Under the pieces are notes generated by a model, which searched no databases, was not told where the DNA came from, and saw only the letters and a program-made list of their open reading frames with translations. Of a DNA stretch of 64,000 bases, positions 9,149 to 18,983 are shown piece by piece (the stretch's first letter is position 1; each line of letters opens with the position of its first letter). A program made the position numbers and the translations under genes. The stretch is from Shinella fusca. Lineage in GTDB: Bacteria; Pseudomonadota; Alphaproteobacteria; Rhizobiales; Rhizobiaceae. The DNA lies in NCBI RefSeq assembly GCF_014203155.1, contig NZ_JACHIK010000003.1, forward strand, positions 62,001 through 126,000, read 5' to 3'.

Positions 9149-10402
9149 TCAGGCCGGGCGGACCAGGATGTGCTTCTTCTTGCCGAGCGAGAGCTTGATG
9201 ACGCCGTCGGCGGAGACGTCGGCGGTGCCGATGACGCGGCGCTCGTCGGAGATCGCGGCGTCGTTGATGCGCACCGCGCCGCCCTGGACGTGGCGGCGGG
9301 CCTCGCCGTTCGAGGCGGCAAGGCCGGCCTTGACGATGAGGCTGAGGAGGCCGATGCCGGCCTCGAGCTCGCCCGCGGCGACGTCGATCGACGGCAGGTT
9401 TTCCGAAAGCCCGCCTTCCTCGAAGGTCTTGCGCGCGGTCTCGGCGGCCTGCTCGGCGGCGGCGCGGCCATGCAGCATCGCCGTCACCTCCGTTGCGAGG
9501 ATCTTCTTCACCTCGTTGATCTCCGCGCCGCCGAGGGCGGAAAGGCGGGCGATCTCGTCCATCGGCAGCGTTGTGTAGAGCTTGAGGAAGCGCGAGACGT
9601 CCGCGTCTTCCGTGTTGCGCCAGTACTGCCAGAAATCGTAGGCCGAGAGCATTTCCGGGTTGAGCCAGACGGCGCCGGAGAGCGACTTGCCCATCTTCGC
9701 GCCCGAAGCGGTGGTGAGCAGCGGCGAGGTAAGGGCGTAGAGCTGCGGCGTGCCCATGCGGTGGCCGAGGTCGATGCCGTTGATGATGTTGCCCCACTGG
9801 TCCGAGCCGCCCATCTGCAGGCGGCAGCCATAACGCTTCGACAGCTCGACGAAGTCGTAGGCCTGCAGGATCATGTAGTTGAATTCGAGGAAGGACAGGG
9901 AGTGTTCCCGGTCGAGCCGCGTCTTCACGCTGTCGAAGGCGAGCATGCGGTTGACCGAGAAGTGCCGGCCGACATCGCGCAGGAATTCGAGGTAGTTGAT
10001 GGCGAGCAGCCAGTCGGCGTTGTTGATCATCAACGCGTCCTTGGGGCCGTCGCCGTAGGTCAGGTAGTTGGAGAAGACCTTCTTGATGCCGGCGATGTTG
10101 GCGTTCAGCGTCTCGGGCGTGAGGAGCTGGCGCGCCTCGTCCTTGAAGGACGGATCGCCCACCATGCCCGTGCCGCCGCCCATCAGCGAGATCGGGCGGT
10201 GGCCCGTCTGCTGGAACCAGTGCAGCATCATGATCTGGATGAGGCCGCCGGCATGCAGGCTCGGCGCCGTCGGGTCGAAGCCGATATAGGCCGTCACGGT
10301 TTCCTTGGCGAGAAGATCGTCGAGGCCGGTTTCATCGGATACCTGGTGGATGAAGCCGCGCTCTTTCAGCGTGCGAAGGAAATCGGATTTGAATTCGGAC
10401 AT
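9149..10402 (-). CDS. tyrS: Tyrosyl-tRNA synthetase
   Basis: 417 residues from the ATG at 10402, matching the normal TyrRS length. The class I signature is seen as [10 protein letters not shown] and the KMSKS-type loop as [18 protein letters not shown] motif follows the tyrosine-binding region. A C-terminal S4-like RNA-binding domain carries the [13 protein letters not shown] motif. It charges tRNA-Tyr in the cytoplasm. It is divergent from anmK, with two tandem dyads in the 90-base gap. Confidence 0.97.
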   Translation of the reverse strand: MSEFKSDFLRTLKERGFIHQVSDETGLDDLLAKETVTAYIGFDPTAPSLHAGGLIQIMMLHWFQQTGHRPISLMGGGTGMVGDPSFKDEARQLLTPETLNANIAGIKKVFSNYLTYGDGPKDALMINNADWLLAINYLEFLRDVGRHFSVNRMLAFDSVKTRLDREHSLSFLEFNYMILQAYDFVELSKRYGCRLQMGGSDQWGNIINGIDLGHRMGTPQLYALTSPLLTTASGAKMGKSLSGAVWLNPEMLSAYDFWQYWRNTEDADVSRFLKLYTTLPMDEIARLSALGGAEINEVKKILATEVTAMLHGRAAAEQAAETARKTFEEGGLSENLPSIDVAAGELEAGIGLLSLIVKAGLAASNGEARRHVQGGAVRINDAAISDERRVIGTADVSADGVIKLSLGKKKHILVRPA

Positions 10403-10442
10403 GGCCTGTCTCTCTGGTGGGATTGTTTCGGCCGGGCGTTTA

Positions 10443-10476
10443 TCACCTTTATGGTGAGTTATCACTTCAAAAGTGA
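10443..10476. promoter_or_regulatory. Two tandem 15-bp dyads between tyrS and anmK
   Basis: TCACC-TTTAT-GGTGA occupies 10443-10457 and TCACTT-CAA-AAGTGA occupies 10462-10476. Both are perfect palindromic arms with centres 19 bases apart. They share the TCAC...GTGA frame and lie in the tyrS/anmK divergent promoter region. A weak minus-strand promoter candidate (TTGAAG, 19-base gap, TGATAA) overlaps them. An operator for a dimeric repressor is the simplest reading; no regulator gene is adjacent. Confidence 0.45.
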
Positions 10477-10492
10477 GTCTGGAGCGGATGGC

Positions 10493-11614
10493 ATGATGCG
10501 GACGGCAATCGGTTTGATGAGCGGCACCAGCCTCGACGGCATCGACGTCGCGCTGCTGCGCACGGACGGCGAGGCCGTCGTCGAGCGCGGCCCGTCGATG
10601 GGGCGGCCCTATGACGCCGCCTTTCGCCGCCGCCTGCAAGGCGCGCTGGAAACGGCAAAAGCCATCGGCGAGCGGATGGAGCGGCCGGGCGATCTTGCCG
10701 ATATCGAGCGGGAACTGACGCTGCGCCACGGCGAGGCCGTGCGCGCCTTCCTTACGGAAAATTCCCTGAAGCCTGCCGACATCGACGTCGTCGGCTTCCA
10801 CGGCCAGACGGTACTGCACCGGCCGAATGTCGGCCTGACGGTGCAGCTCGGCGACGGGGCGCTGCTCGCCCGCGAGACGGGTATCGACGTCGTCTACGAC
10901 ATGCGGGCGAACGATATGGTGCATGGCGGGCAGGGGGCGCCGCTCATCCCGGCCTATCATGCCGCGCTTGCCGCCGGCCTTGCCGAGACGGCCGGCAAGC
11001 CGGTGGTCTTCGTCAATATCGGCGGTATTTCCAATCTCACCTTCATTGGCAGCGAGATCGTCGCCTTCGACAGCGGGCCGGGCAACACGCTGATCGACCA
11101 GTGGGTCGAGGCCCATGCCGGCATTCCCTACGACCAGGGCGGCATGATCGCCTCGGAGGGCAGGGTGGATCGCGGCCTTGCCGAAAGATATCTGGGTCAT
11201 GCCTTCTTCACCGATCCGGTGCGCCGCTCGCTCGACCGCAACGATTTCCGTCCGCCGGAGGGCGCGGCGGCGACCCTTGAGGACGGCGCGCGCACGCTGG
11301 CCCATGTCACGGCCGCCGCGATCCTGCGCTCCGCCCGCCACCTGCCGGAACGTCCGGCGCTCTATGTCGTGTGCGGCGGCGGACGGCTCAACCGGGCGAT
11401 CATGGGCGATCTTGCGGCCCTCGCCGGGGAAGAGGGCGCGCGTGTCGTTACGGCGGAGGCGGTCGGCCTCGACGGCGACAGCATGGAGGCGGAAGCCTGG
11501 GCCTATCTCGCCGTGCGCTCGCTGCGCGCCCTGCCGCTGACCTTCCCGGGAACGACCGGCGTGACGGCGCCTGTTTCGGGCGGGCTGCTCGCAAGGGCGG
11601 CTTCCGGCGATTAA
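10493..11614 (+). CDS. anmK: Anhydro-N-acetylmuramic acid kinase
   Basis: 373 residues from the ATG at 10493, which has GGAG at 10481-10484. An adjacent ATG (10496) is also possible. The N-terminal [12 protein letters not shown] motif is the family signature, followed by G-F-H-G-Q-T and G-N-T-L-I-D-Q-W. The enzyme phosphorylates and cleaves 1,6-anhydroMurNAc to MurNAc-6-phosphate in peptidoglycan recycling. No other recycling gene is in the window. The gene is divergent from tyrS. Confidence 0.95.
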   Translation: MMRTAIGLMSGTSLDGIDVALLRTDGEAVVERGPSMGRPYDAAFRRRLQGALETAKAIGERMERPGDLADIERELTLRHGEAVRAFLTENSLKPADIDVVGFHGQTVLHRPNVGLTVQLGDGALLARETGIDVVYDMRANDMVHGGQGAPLIPAYHAALAAGLAETAGKPVVFVNIGGISNLTFIGSEIVAFDSGPGNTLIDQWVEAHAGIPYDQGGMIASEGRVDRGLAERYLGHAFFTDPVRRSLDRNDFRPPEGAAATLEDGARTLAHVTAAAILRSARHLPERPALYVVCGGGRLNRAIMGDLAALAGEEGARVVTAEAVGLDGDSMEAEAWAYLAVRSLRALPLTFPGTTGVTAPVSGGLLARAASGD

Positions 11615-11703
11615 CGTTTTTTTCGCTGCCGCGGCTTAGCCTTGGCGCGGGTCGTGCCGGGGTGTATGCGTCGGCCGACGATGTTTCTTGTCCAGGGTGG
11701 CCA

Positions 11704-12882
11704 ATGAGTGGCGCGGGCTTTCTGCTGGCGGTGAATTTCCTCATCGCGCAGTGTTTCTGCATGTTCTTCCTGGCGGTTTCCGCCCGGAGCCGCAACCGCG
11801 TTGCCGCCCGCTGGTTCGCCGGCTGCTTTGCCGTCGCCTCCCTTTCGGCCGTCTTCGAATTGCTCGTCGCCTACGTGCCGCCGGCCAGACCCTGGGCGAT
11901 CCTCGCCTTCGCCTCGATGCTCTGCGGCATGTTCATGCTGCGCGTCGGCATCGGCCATCTCTACGGGCTGAGGACGAACCGCCTCGTGCTCGCCCTCGTC
12001 TTCTTCGCCTTCGTCGAGCTCGATCTCGTGATCTACGACCTGCCGCGGGGCACGTTCCGGCATGCGCTGTCCTACCAGACGCCCTTTGCCGTCGCCCTCG
12101 GCATGAGCGCCTGGGCCGCCTACCGTGCGCAGGCGAAAAACCTCGTCGACCGTGCGCTGGTGGTGCTCCTTGCGGTCACGAGCGGGCATTTCCTCCTGAA
12201 AGCCTTCGCGGCCGTGCTTGCCGGCTCGGGCAATACGGCGAGGGACTATATGGCGAGCCAGTTCGCCCTCATTTCCCAGAGCATGGGCGCCGTGCTGATC
12301 GTCGCCGTCGGCTTGATGCTGCTCTGCGTGCTCGTGCTGGAGATCGTCGCCGAGGAGAAGGTGAATGCCGAGGTCGATCCGCTGTCGGGCCTGCTGAACC
12401 GCCGCGGCTTCGACAACCGCGTCGATGCGCTGAAGGCGCAGCCCGGTCCCCACAGCATCGTGCTGTGCGACCTCGACCGCTTCAAGGCGGTGAACGACAC
12501 TTACGGCCATCAGGGCGGCGATGCCGTCATCCGCTCCTTCGGCGAGATGCTGAAGGCCGCCGTGCCGGTGGGGGCGCTCGCCGCGCGCATCGGCGGGGAG
12601 GAGTTCGTGCTGTTCCTGCCGCAGACGGGCAAGGAGGCGGCCCTGCTCTTCGCCCATGCGCTGCGGGCGAACCGGGCCGTCTCGCCGGTGCCGGGCCTTC
12701 CGGCCGGCGTGCGGGTGACGGGGAGCTTCGGCGTTGCGGAAATCGGCGGGAACGAGCCGCTGCGCTTTGCCATGCGCCGCGCCGACGACGCGCTCTATGC
12801 GGCCAAGAATGCCGGGCGCGACTGCGTGCGCGAGGCCGAGCCGCCGGCCGTCGTGCTGGATGTCGTGCGGCAGGCCAATTGA
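11704..12882 (+). CDS. Membrane-bound diguanylate cyclase (GGDEF domain)
   Basis: 392 residues from the ATG at 11704, which has an AGGGTGG Shine-Dalgarno. About seven hydrophobic helices fill residues 1-215. A GGDEF domain follows (D-P-L-S-G-L-L-N-R-R-G-F, then C-D-L-D-R-F-K-A-V-N-D-T-Y-G-H). The active-site motif is GGEEF, a functional variant. No RxxD inhibitory site is visible at the usual place before it, so product inhibition at the I-site is not expected. The protein should make cyclic di-GMP at the inner membrane. It ends at a strong terminator-like hairpin. Confidence 0.9.
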   Translation: MSGAGFLLAVNFLIAQCFCMFFLAVSARSRNRVAARWFAGCFAVASLSAVFELLVAYVPPARPWAILAFASMLCGMFMLRVGIGHLYGLRTNRLVLALVFFAFVELDLVIYDLPRGTFRHALSYQTPFAVALGMSAWAAYRAQAKNLVDRALVVLLAVTSGHFLLKAFAAVLAGSGNTARDYMASQFALISQSMGAVLIVAVGLMLLCVLVLEIVAEEKVNAEVDPLSGLLNRRGFDNRVDALKAQPGPHSIVLCDLDRFKAVNDTYGHQGGDAVIRSFGEMLKAAVPVGALAARIGGEEFVLFLPQTGKEAALLFAHALRANRAVSPVPGLPAGVRVTGSFGVAEIGGNEPLRFAMRRADDALYAAKNAGRDCVREAEPPAVVLDVVRQAN

Positions 12883-12883
12883 A

Positions 12884-12912
12884 AAAGCCCGGCGGCGGGG
12901 CCGTCGGGCTTT
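12884..12912. terminator. Bidirectional intrinsic terminator
   Basis: Thirteen-base arms beginning AAAGCCCGGCGGC, with one G-T wobble, enclose a 3-base loop. On the minus strand the stem is followed by a run of five T, serving the hydrolase gene. On the plus strand it closes the diguanylate cyclase gene. Confidence 0.75.
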
Positions 12913-12936
12913 GAGGTCTTCGGTGCTTTCGGCCGC

Positions 12937-13614
12937 TCAGCGGATGCGCTTGGCGGCCGGCTCCGGCGTCAGTTCGCCGGCAAGGCGGCGGTCGAGATAG
13001 TCCTCGCATTCGGCCATCAGCGTTTCCGTATGGCCGTTGAAGAAGTGGTTGGCGCCCGGAACCGTGCGGTGGGTGATGAGGATGCCCTTCTGCGTCTTCA
13101 GCTTCTCGACGAGGCCGTTGACGTCCTTTTCCGGGGCGACCTTGTCGGAATCGCCGTTGATGATGAGGCCGGAGGACGGGCAGGGCGCCAGGAACGAGAA
13201 GTCGTAGATGTTCGGCTGCGGGGCGATCGACATGAAGCCTTCGATCTCCGGGCGGCGCATCAGGAGCTGCATGCCGATCCAGGCGCCGAAGGAATAGCCG
13301 GCGACCCAGCAGCTCTTGGAATCGGGATGCAGGCTCTGCACCCAGTCGAGCGCGGAGGCGGCATCCGACAGTTCGCCCGCGCCGTGGTCGAATTCACCCT
13401 GCGAACGGCCGATGCCGCGGAAATTGAAGCGCAGCGTCGTGAAACCGCGCTTCTGGAACATGTAGAAGAGCTGGTAGACGATCTGGTTGTTCATCGTGCC
13501 GCCGAACTGCGGGTGCGGGTGCAGCACGATGGCGATGGGGGCGTTCTTCTGCTTGGACGGCTGGTAACGGCCTTCAAGGCGACCGGCGGGTCCGTTGAAG
13601 ATGATTTCGGGCAT
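12937..13614 (-). CDS. Alpha/beta hydrolase
   Basis: 225 residues from the ATG at 13614 (M-P-E-I-I-F). The frame is open for 63 more bases upstream, but that part would enter the promoter region of the suf operon. The nucleophile elbow is G-Y-S-F-G (GxSxG), and the oxyanion region shows H-P-H-P-Q-F-G-G-T-M. A D-S-D-K-V-A-P segment and a late G-A-N-H-F-F supply candidate Asp and His. It resembles small dienelactone-hydrolase-like enzymes common in alphaproteobacteria. The substrate is unknown. Confidence 0.82.
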   Translation of the reverse strand: MPEIIFNGPAGRLEGRYQPSKQKNAPIAIVLHPHPQFGGTMNNQIVYQLFYMFQKRGFTTLRFNFRGIGRSQGEFDHGAGELSDAASALDWVQSLHPDSKSCWVAGYSFGAWIGMQLLMRRPEIEGFMSIAPQPNIYDFSFLAPCPSSGLIINGDSDKVAPEKDVNGLVEKLKTQKGILITHRTVPGANHFFNGHTETLMAECEDYLDRRLAGELTPEPAAKRIR

Positions 13615-13664
13615 TCTTACTCCGGCAAGCTCGCGTTCGAAACGGATTCTTGTCAACTGAAGTC

Positions 13665-13714
13665 TTGACGAAAGCACTCAGCTTTTCTAGAACCCAGTTT
13701 AGAACTATTCGAAA
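13665..13714 (+). promoter_or_regulatory. suf operon promoter with Irr-box-like dyad
   Basis: TTGACG at 13665-13670, a 17-base spacer and TAGAAC at 13688-13693 form a sigma70-like promoter. Directly after it, TTTAGAA-CTA-TTCGAAA (13698-13714) is a near-perfect dyad. It resembles the iron-control element bound by Irr in Rhizobiales and would overlap the transcription start. A second small palindrome, TTCTAGAA, overlaps the -10. Irr and RirA control of rhizobial suf genes is known; binding here is inferred. The same region could also affect the divergent hydrolase gene. Confidence 0.5.
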
Positions 13715-13823
13715 CTGATGGGCGCATATCGGGCGCCGTGAGCTTGGTGTCATAAGGCAAGCCCGGCGGAAATTTCAAGAAAAATGCGCCGCCGCGAATT
13801 CAGCGCGCGCAGACGGACTGCCA

Positions 13824-14981
13824 ATGACGAAGACGGAGCGCACATATCTGGACTGGAATGCGACGGCGCCGCTCCTGCCGGCGGCGCGGCAGGCCGTCCT
13901 CGCTGCGCTCGACATGACGGGCAATCCGTCCTCCGTCCACGGCGAGGGCCGGGCGCTGCGCATGCTGGTGGAAGCCGCCCGCCGGGACGTTGCCGCGCTG
14001 GTCGGCGCTGCGCCCGCCCATGTGATCTTCACGAGCGGCGCGACGGAGGCCGCGAACCTCGTCCTGACGCCCGACTACCGGATGGGCCGCACGCCGCTTG
14101 CCGTCGGCCACCTCTATGTGTCCGAAATCGAGCATCCGGCCCTTCGCGAGGGCGGGCGCTTTGCGCGGGAAGACGTAACGACCGTTCCCGTCACCCGAGC
14201 CGGCATTGTCGATCTCGATGCGCTGGAAACCCTGCTGCAGGGCCACGACAAGGCGAAGGGCCTTCCGATGGTCGCCGTCATGCTGGCCAACAACGAGACG
14301 GGCATTCTCCAGCCGGTGAAGGCGACGGCGGAAATCGCACATCGTCACGGCGGGCTCCTCGTCGTCGATGCGGTACAGGCCGCCGGCCGGGTGCCGGTGG
14401 ATATCGAGGTACTGGAGGCCGATTTCCTCATCCTCTCCTCGCACAAGCTCGGCGGGCCGAAGGGGGCGGGCGCGCTCGTCTCGCGCGGCGAGGTGCTGAT
14501 GCCGGCGCCGCTCATCCGCGGCGGCGGGCAGGAGAAGGGGCACCGCTCCGGCACGGAAAACCCGGCGGCGCTCGCCGGCTTTGCCGCGGCGGCCCGCTTT
14601 GCTGCGGCGGACCTTGCCGCGCGCAATGCCCGGATCGCCGCCCTGCGCGATGGCCTTGAAGCCGGCATGCGGATTGCGACCAATGACGTGATCGTCCACG
14701 GCGTGGATGCCGAGCGCGTTCCCAACACTTCCTTCTTCAGCCTGCCGGGCCTGAAGTCGGAAACGGGGCAGATCGCCTTCGATCTCGAAGGCATCGCGAT
14801 TTCGGCGGGGTCGGCCTGCTCCTCCGGCAAGGTCGGGCAGAGCCATGTGCTGACGGCGATGGGGTTCGACGCCGCGCTCGGCGGGCTTCGCGTCTCGCTC
14901 GGGCCGGGCTCGACGGAGGCCGATGTGGACCGTTTCCTGGCCGCCTTTTCGCGCATCGTGTCGCGGCGGCGGGCGGCCTGA
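13824..14981 (+). CDS. Cysteine desulfurase, IscS/NifS class, first gene of the suf operon
   Basis: 385 residues. The PLP-binding lysine is K208 in S-S-H-K-L-G-G, and the persulfide cysteine is C332 in S-A-G-S-A-C-S-S-G, the IscS/NifS (group I) form. It removes sulfur from cysteine for Fe-S assembly. It is shorter than group I IscS from E. coli (about 404). It heads the suf run and is the second desulfurase of the operon besides SufS. The start ATG lies about 110 bases after the proposed operon promoter. Confidence 0.92.
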   Translation: MTKTERTYLDWNATAPLLPAARQAVLAALDMTGNPSSVHGEGRALRMLVEAARRDVAALVGAAPAHVIFTSGATEAANLVLTPDYRMGRTPLAVGHLYVSEIEHPALREGGRFAREDVTTVPVTRAGIVDLDALETLLQGHDKAKGLPMVAVMLANNETGILQPVKATAEIAHRHGGLLVVDAVQAAGRVPVDIEVLEADFLILSSHKLGGPKGAGALVSRGEVLMPAPLIRGGGQEKGHRSGTENPAALAGFAAAARFAAADLAARNARIAALRDGLEAGMRIATNDVIVHGVDAERVPNTSFFSLPGLKSETGQIAFDLEGIAISAGSACSSGKVGQSHVLTAMGFDAALGGLRVSLGPGSTEADVDRFLAAFSRIVSRRRAA

Positions 14982-15118
14982 CGGGAATCTTGCGGAAACC
15001 CAAGTTTTCGCTTGCCAAAGGGTGGGAAAAGCCGCCTTTGGCGCTTACATAACCGGCGGCGAGCCGCCACACGTTGACAAACTGCCGGACCTTGGATCCG
15101 GCAAGATTGGAGAACGAT

Positions 15119-16588
<1,470 letters not shown>

Positions 16589-16602
16589 CCGGGTAGCAAT
16601 GC

Positions 16603-16623
16603 CCCGGCGGGTTTTCCGCCGGG
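16603..16623 (+). terminator. GC-rich hairpin after sufB, possible partial terminator
   Basis: CCCGGCGG-GTTTT-CCGCCGGG is a perfect 8-bp stem 15 bases after the sufB stop. There is no T-run, so it may reduce read-through or protect the sufB 3' end rather than stop transcription. The small ORF and sufC follow on the same strand. Confidence 0.4.
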
Positions 16624-16701
16624 TGGCCGGACAGGCCTTTCGATGAAGTTCCCGCGTGATCCGTTATATCAGCGGGTGCGGTTCTCATCGGGAGAGACGA
16701 C

Positions 16702-16863
16702 ATGGATCCGGTCAATCTGACGTATTACGCCGTGGTTTGCGGTGGACTGGCAGCGTATGCGCCCAACGTTCGGAACGTGGGTCTGCGCACGGTGGTGGGG
16801 CTTGGCCTCGGCGGTTTTTCCGCCATGATGCTTCCGGTGGTCCATTTCTTCCTCGGCTTCTGA
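16702..16863 (+). CDS. 53-residue small hydrophobic protein between sufB and sufC
   Basis: The ATG at 16702 has GGGAG about 8 bases upstream, and the frame closes with TGA at 16861-16863. The product starts M-D-P-V-N-L-T-Y-Y and is rich in Gly, Val, Leu and Phe. It has one or two possible membrane-spanning stretches, at about 8-22 and 31-52. Codon use is like the neighbouring suf genes, with G/C in most third positions. It ends 46 bases before sufC. I do not recognise a family. Its place inside an Fe-S operon suggests a linked role, but this is inference. Confidence 0.6.
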   Translation: MDPVNLTYYAVVCGGLAAYAPNVRNVGLRTVVGLGLGGFSAMMLPVVHFFLGF

Positions 16864-16909
16864 AACGAAGACGGGAGCGTGAGCGCTCCGAACGCAGGAC
16901 CGAGACATC

Positions 16910-17665
16910 ATGCTTGAAATCAAGAATCTGCACGCTCGCATCGCCGAAGACGGCACCGAGATCATCCGCGGCCTGAACCTCACGGTGAAGGCCGGCGAAG
17001 TCGCCGCCATCATGGGCCCGAACGGCTCGGGCAAGTCGACGCTCTCCTACATCCTGTCGGGCCGCGAGGACTACGAGGTCACCGAAGGCGACATCCTCTA
17101 CAACGGCGAGAGCATCCTGGAGCTCGACCCGGCCGAGCGCGCCGCCAAGGGCATCTTCCTCGCCTTCCAGTACCCGGTCGAAATCCCGGGCGTCGCCACC
17201 ATGCAGTTCCTCAAGGTCGCGATGAACGAGCAGCGCAAGGCGCGCGGCGAAGCGGAACTGACGACGCCGGACTTCATGCGCCGCGTCAAGGAAGCCTCGG
17301 CCGAGCTGAAGATCGCCCCGGAAATGCTGCGCCGTCCGCTCAATGTCGGCTTCTCCGGCGGTGAGAAGAAGCGCGCGGAAATCCTGCAGATGTCGCTTCT
17401 GGAGCCGAAGCTGTGCGTGCTCGACGAGACCGATTCCGGCCTCGACATCGACGCCCTGAAGATCGTCGCCGACGGCGTCAACGCGCTGCGTTCGCCCGAC
17501 CGTGCGGTCATCGTCATCACCCACTACCAGCGCCTGCTCGACTACATCGTGCCGGACACGGTGCACGTCCTCTACAAGGGCCAGGTCATCAAGTCCGGCG
17601 ACAAGACGCTGGCGCACGAGCTGGAAGCGAACGGCTACGCCGACATCATCGGCGCCGCTGCCTGA
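16910..17665 (+). CDS. sufC: Fe-S cluster assembly ATPase SufC
   Basis: 251 residues, the normal length. Walker A is G-P-N-G-S-G-K-S-T at 36-44, the ABC signature is F-S-G-G-E-K-K-R-A-E, and Walker B is L-C-V-L-D-E-T-D-S-G-L-D. The last is the SufC form. It is the ATPase of the soluble SufBC2D complex and not a transporter subunit. sufD follows after 22 bases. Confidence 0.97.
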   Translation: MLEIKNLHARIAEDGTEIIRGLNLTVKAGEVAAIMGPNGSGKSTLSYILSGREDYEVTEGDILYNGESILELDPAERAAKGIFLAFQYPVEIPGVATMQFLKVAMNEQRKARGEAELTTPDFMRRVKEASAELKIAPEMLRRPLNVGFSGGEKKRAEILQMSLLEPKLCVLDETDSGLDIDALKIVADGVNALRSPDRAVIVITHYQRLLDYIVPDTVHVLYKGQVIKSGDKTLAHELEANGYADIIGAAA

Positions 17666-17687
17666 AGGCAGGTGAAGGAGTAATTCC

Positions 17688-18962
17688 ATGAACATGCAGA
17701 CAGGCAAGACGCTTTCGGCGGCCGAAGCCGCGCTTTGCGAAGCCTACGACCATGCGGTCGGCGAACTGCCGGGCGATGCCGCCGTGCTCGCCGCCCGCGA
17801 CACGCTGATCAGCGATTTCAAGCAGGCGGGCCTCCCGACCCGCCGTGTCGAGGCCTGGCACTATACGGACCTCAAGGCGATGCTGCGCGCGCTGCCGGCC
17901 TTCGATCCGGCCGCCTCCGCCGCCAAGGCTTCTCCGCTGGTCGAGGGCTCGACGGTGCTCTCCGTCGTCAACGGCGTTGCCGATGCCCGCGGCGCAGCGA
18001 AGGCCGTGACGGTTCGCCGTTTCGCCGAAGCGCTCGCTGACGGCACCGCCGCCGAGGGCCTTACCGCCCGCGACGCCGACGACACGATCGGCCGTATCAA
18101 CGGCGCCTTCGTGCGCGACGGCTTCGTCATCGACGTGCCGGCCGGCACCGAGCTCGCCGCCCCGCTCGAAATCCAGGCCGTGCAGAATGCCGGCCAGACG
18201 CATACGCGCTTTCCCGTCACCTTCGGCGCCGGCGCAAAGGCGACCGTCGTCGAGCGGCACCTTGCCGCGGGCCAGAACCCTGCCTTCGTGACGACGTTGA
18301 GCGACATTTCGCTCGCCGACGGCGCGGACATCACCTGGATCATCCTCCAGGCGCAGGGCGCGGCGGATACGCATCTCGGCGAGATCCGCATCACGCTCGG
18401 CACGGACGCCAAGCTGCGCCTCTACGTGGTCAATGCCGGCGGCAAGGTCGTGCGGCAGGAAATCCATGTCGTCGTGGCGGGCGAGGGCTCCGACCTCAAG
18501 CTGCGCGGCATCAACCTGCTCGGCGGCGAGACGCACAACGACGTGACCTTCACGGTCGGCCATGACGTGCCGAACACGACGTCGACGGAAGTCATCCGCA
18601 ACGTGGTCTTCGACCGTGCGCGCGGTGTCTTCCAGGGCCAGATCCGCGTGGCGCCCGATGCGCAGAAGACCGACGCGAAGATGTCGTGCAACACGCTTCT
18701 GCTTTCGGACGAAGCCGATTTCTCGGCCAAGCCCGAGCTGGAGATTTTTGCCGACGACGTCCAGTGCGGCCACGGCGCGACCGTGATCGACATCGACCAT
18801 ACGCAGCTCTTCTACCTGATGGCCCGCGGCATCCCCGAAAACAAGGCGCGCGCCATGCTGGTCAACGCCTTCGTCGCCGAGATCGTCGAGGAACTGGAAG
18901 ACGAGCCGCTGGTGGAAGCGCTGGAAGGCGTCATCGCCGCCTGGCTGGAAAAGCACGCCTGA
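17688..18962 (+). CDS. sufD: Fe-S cluster assembly protein SufD
   Basis: 424 residues. It is weakly related to SufB over the beta-helix core and has the C-terminal C-G-H-G-A-T...L-F-Y-L-M-A-R-G-I-P-E block typical of SufD. It pairs with SufB and SufC dimers in the scaffold and is linked to iron entry in the E. coli system. A Shine-Dalgarno (GAAGGAG) precedes the ATG. sufS follows after 21 bases. Confidence 0.96.
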   Translation: MNMQTGKTLSAAEAALCEAYDHAVGELPGDAAVLAARDTLISDFKQAGLPTRRVEAWHYTDLKAMLRALPAFDPAASAAKASPLVEGSTVLSVVNGVADARGAAKAVTVRRFAEALADGTAAEGLTARDADDTIGRINGAFVRDGFVIDVPAGTELAAPLEIQAVQNAGQTHTRFPVTFGAGAKATVVERHLAAGQNPAFVTTLSDISLADGADITWIILQAQGAADTHLGEIRITLGTDAKLRLYVVNAGGKVVRQEIHVVVAGEGSDLKLRGINLLGGETHNDVTFTVGHDVPNTTSTEVIRNVVFDRARGVFQGQIRVAPDAQKTDAKMSCNTLLLSDEADFSAKPELEIFADDVQCGHGATVIDIDHTQLFYLMARGIPENKARAMLVNAFVAEIVEELEDEPLVEALEGVIAAWLEKHA

Positions 18963-18983
18963 CAGGGCGGATAGGAAGACGAG

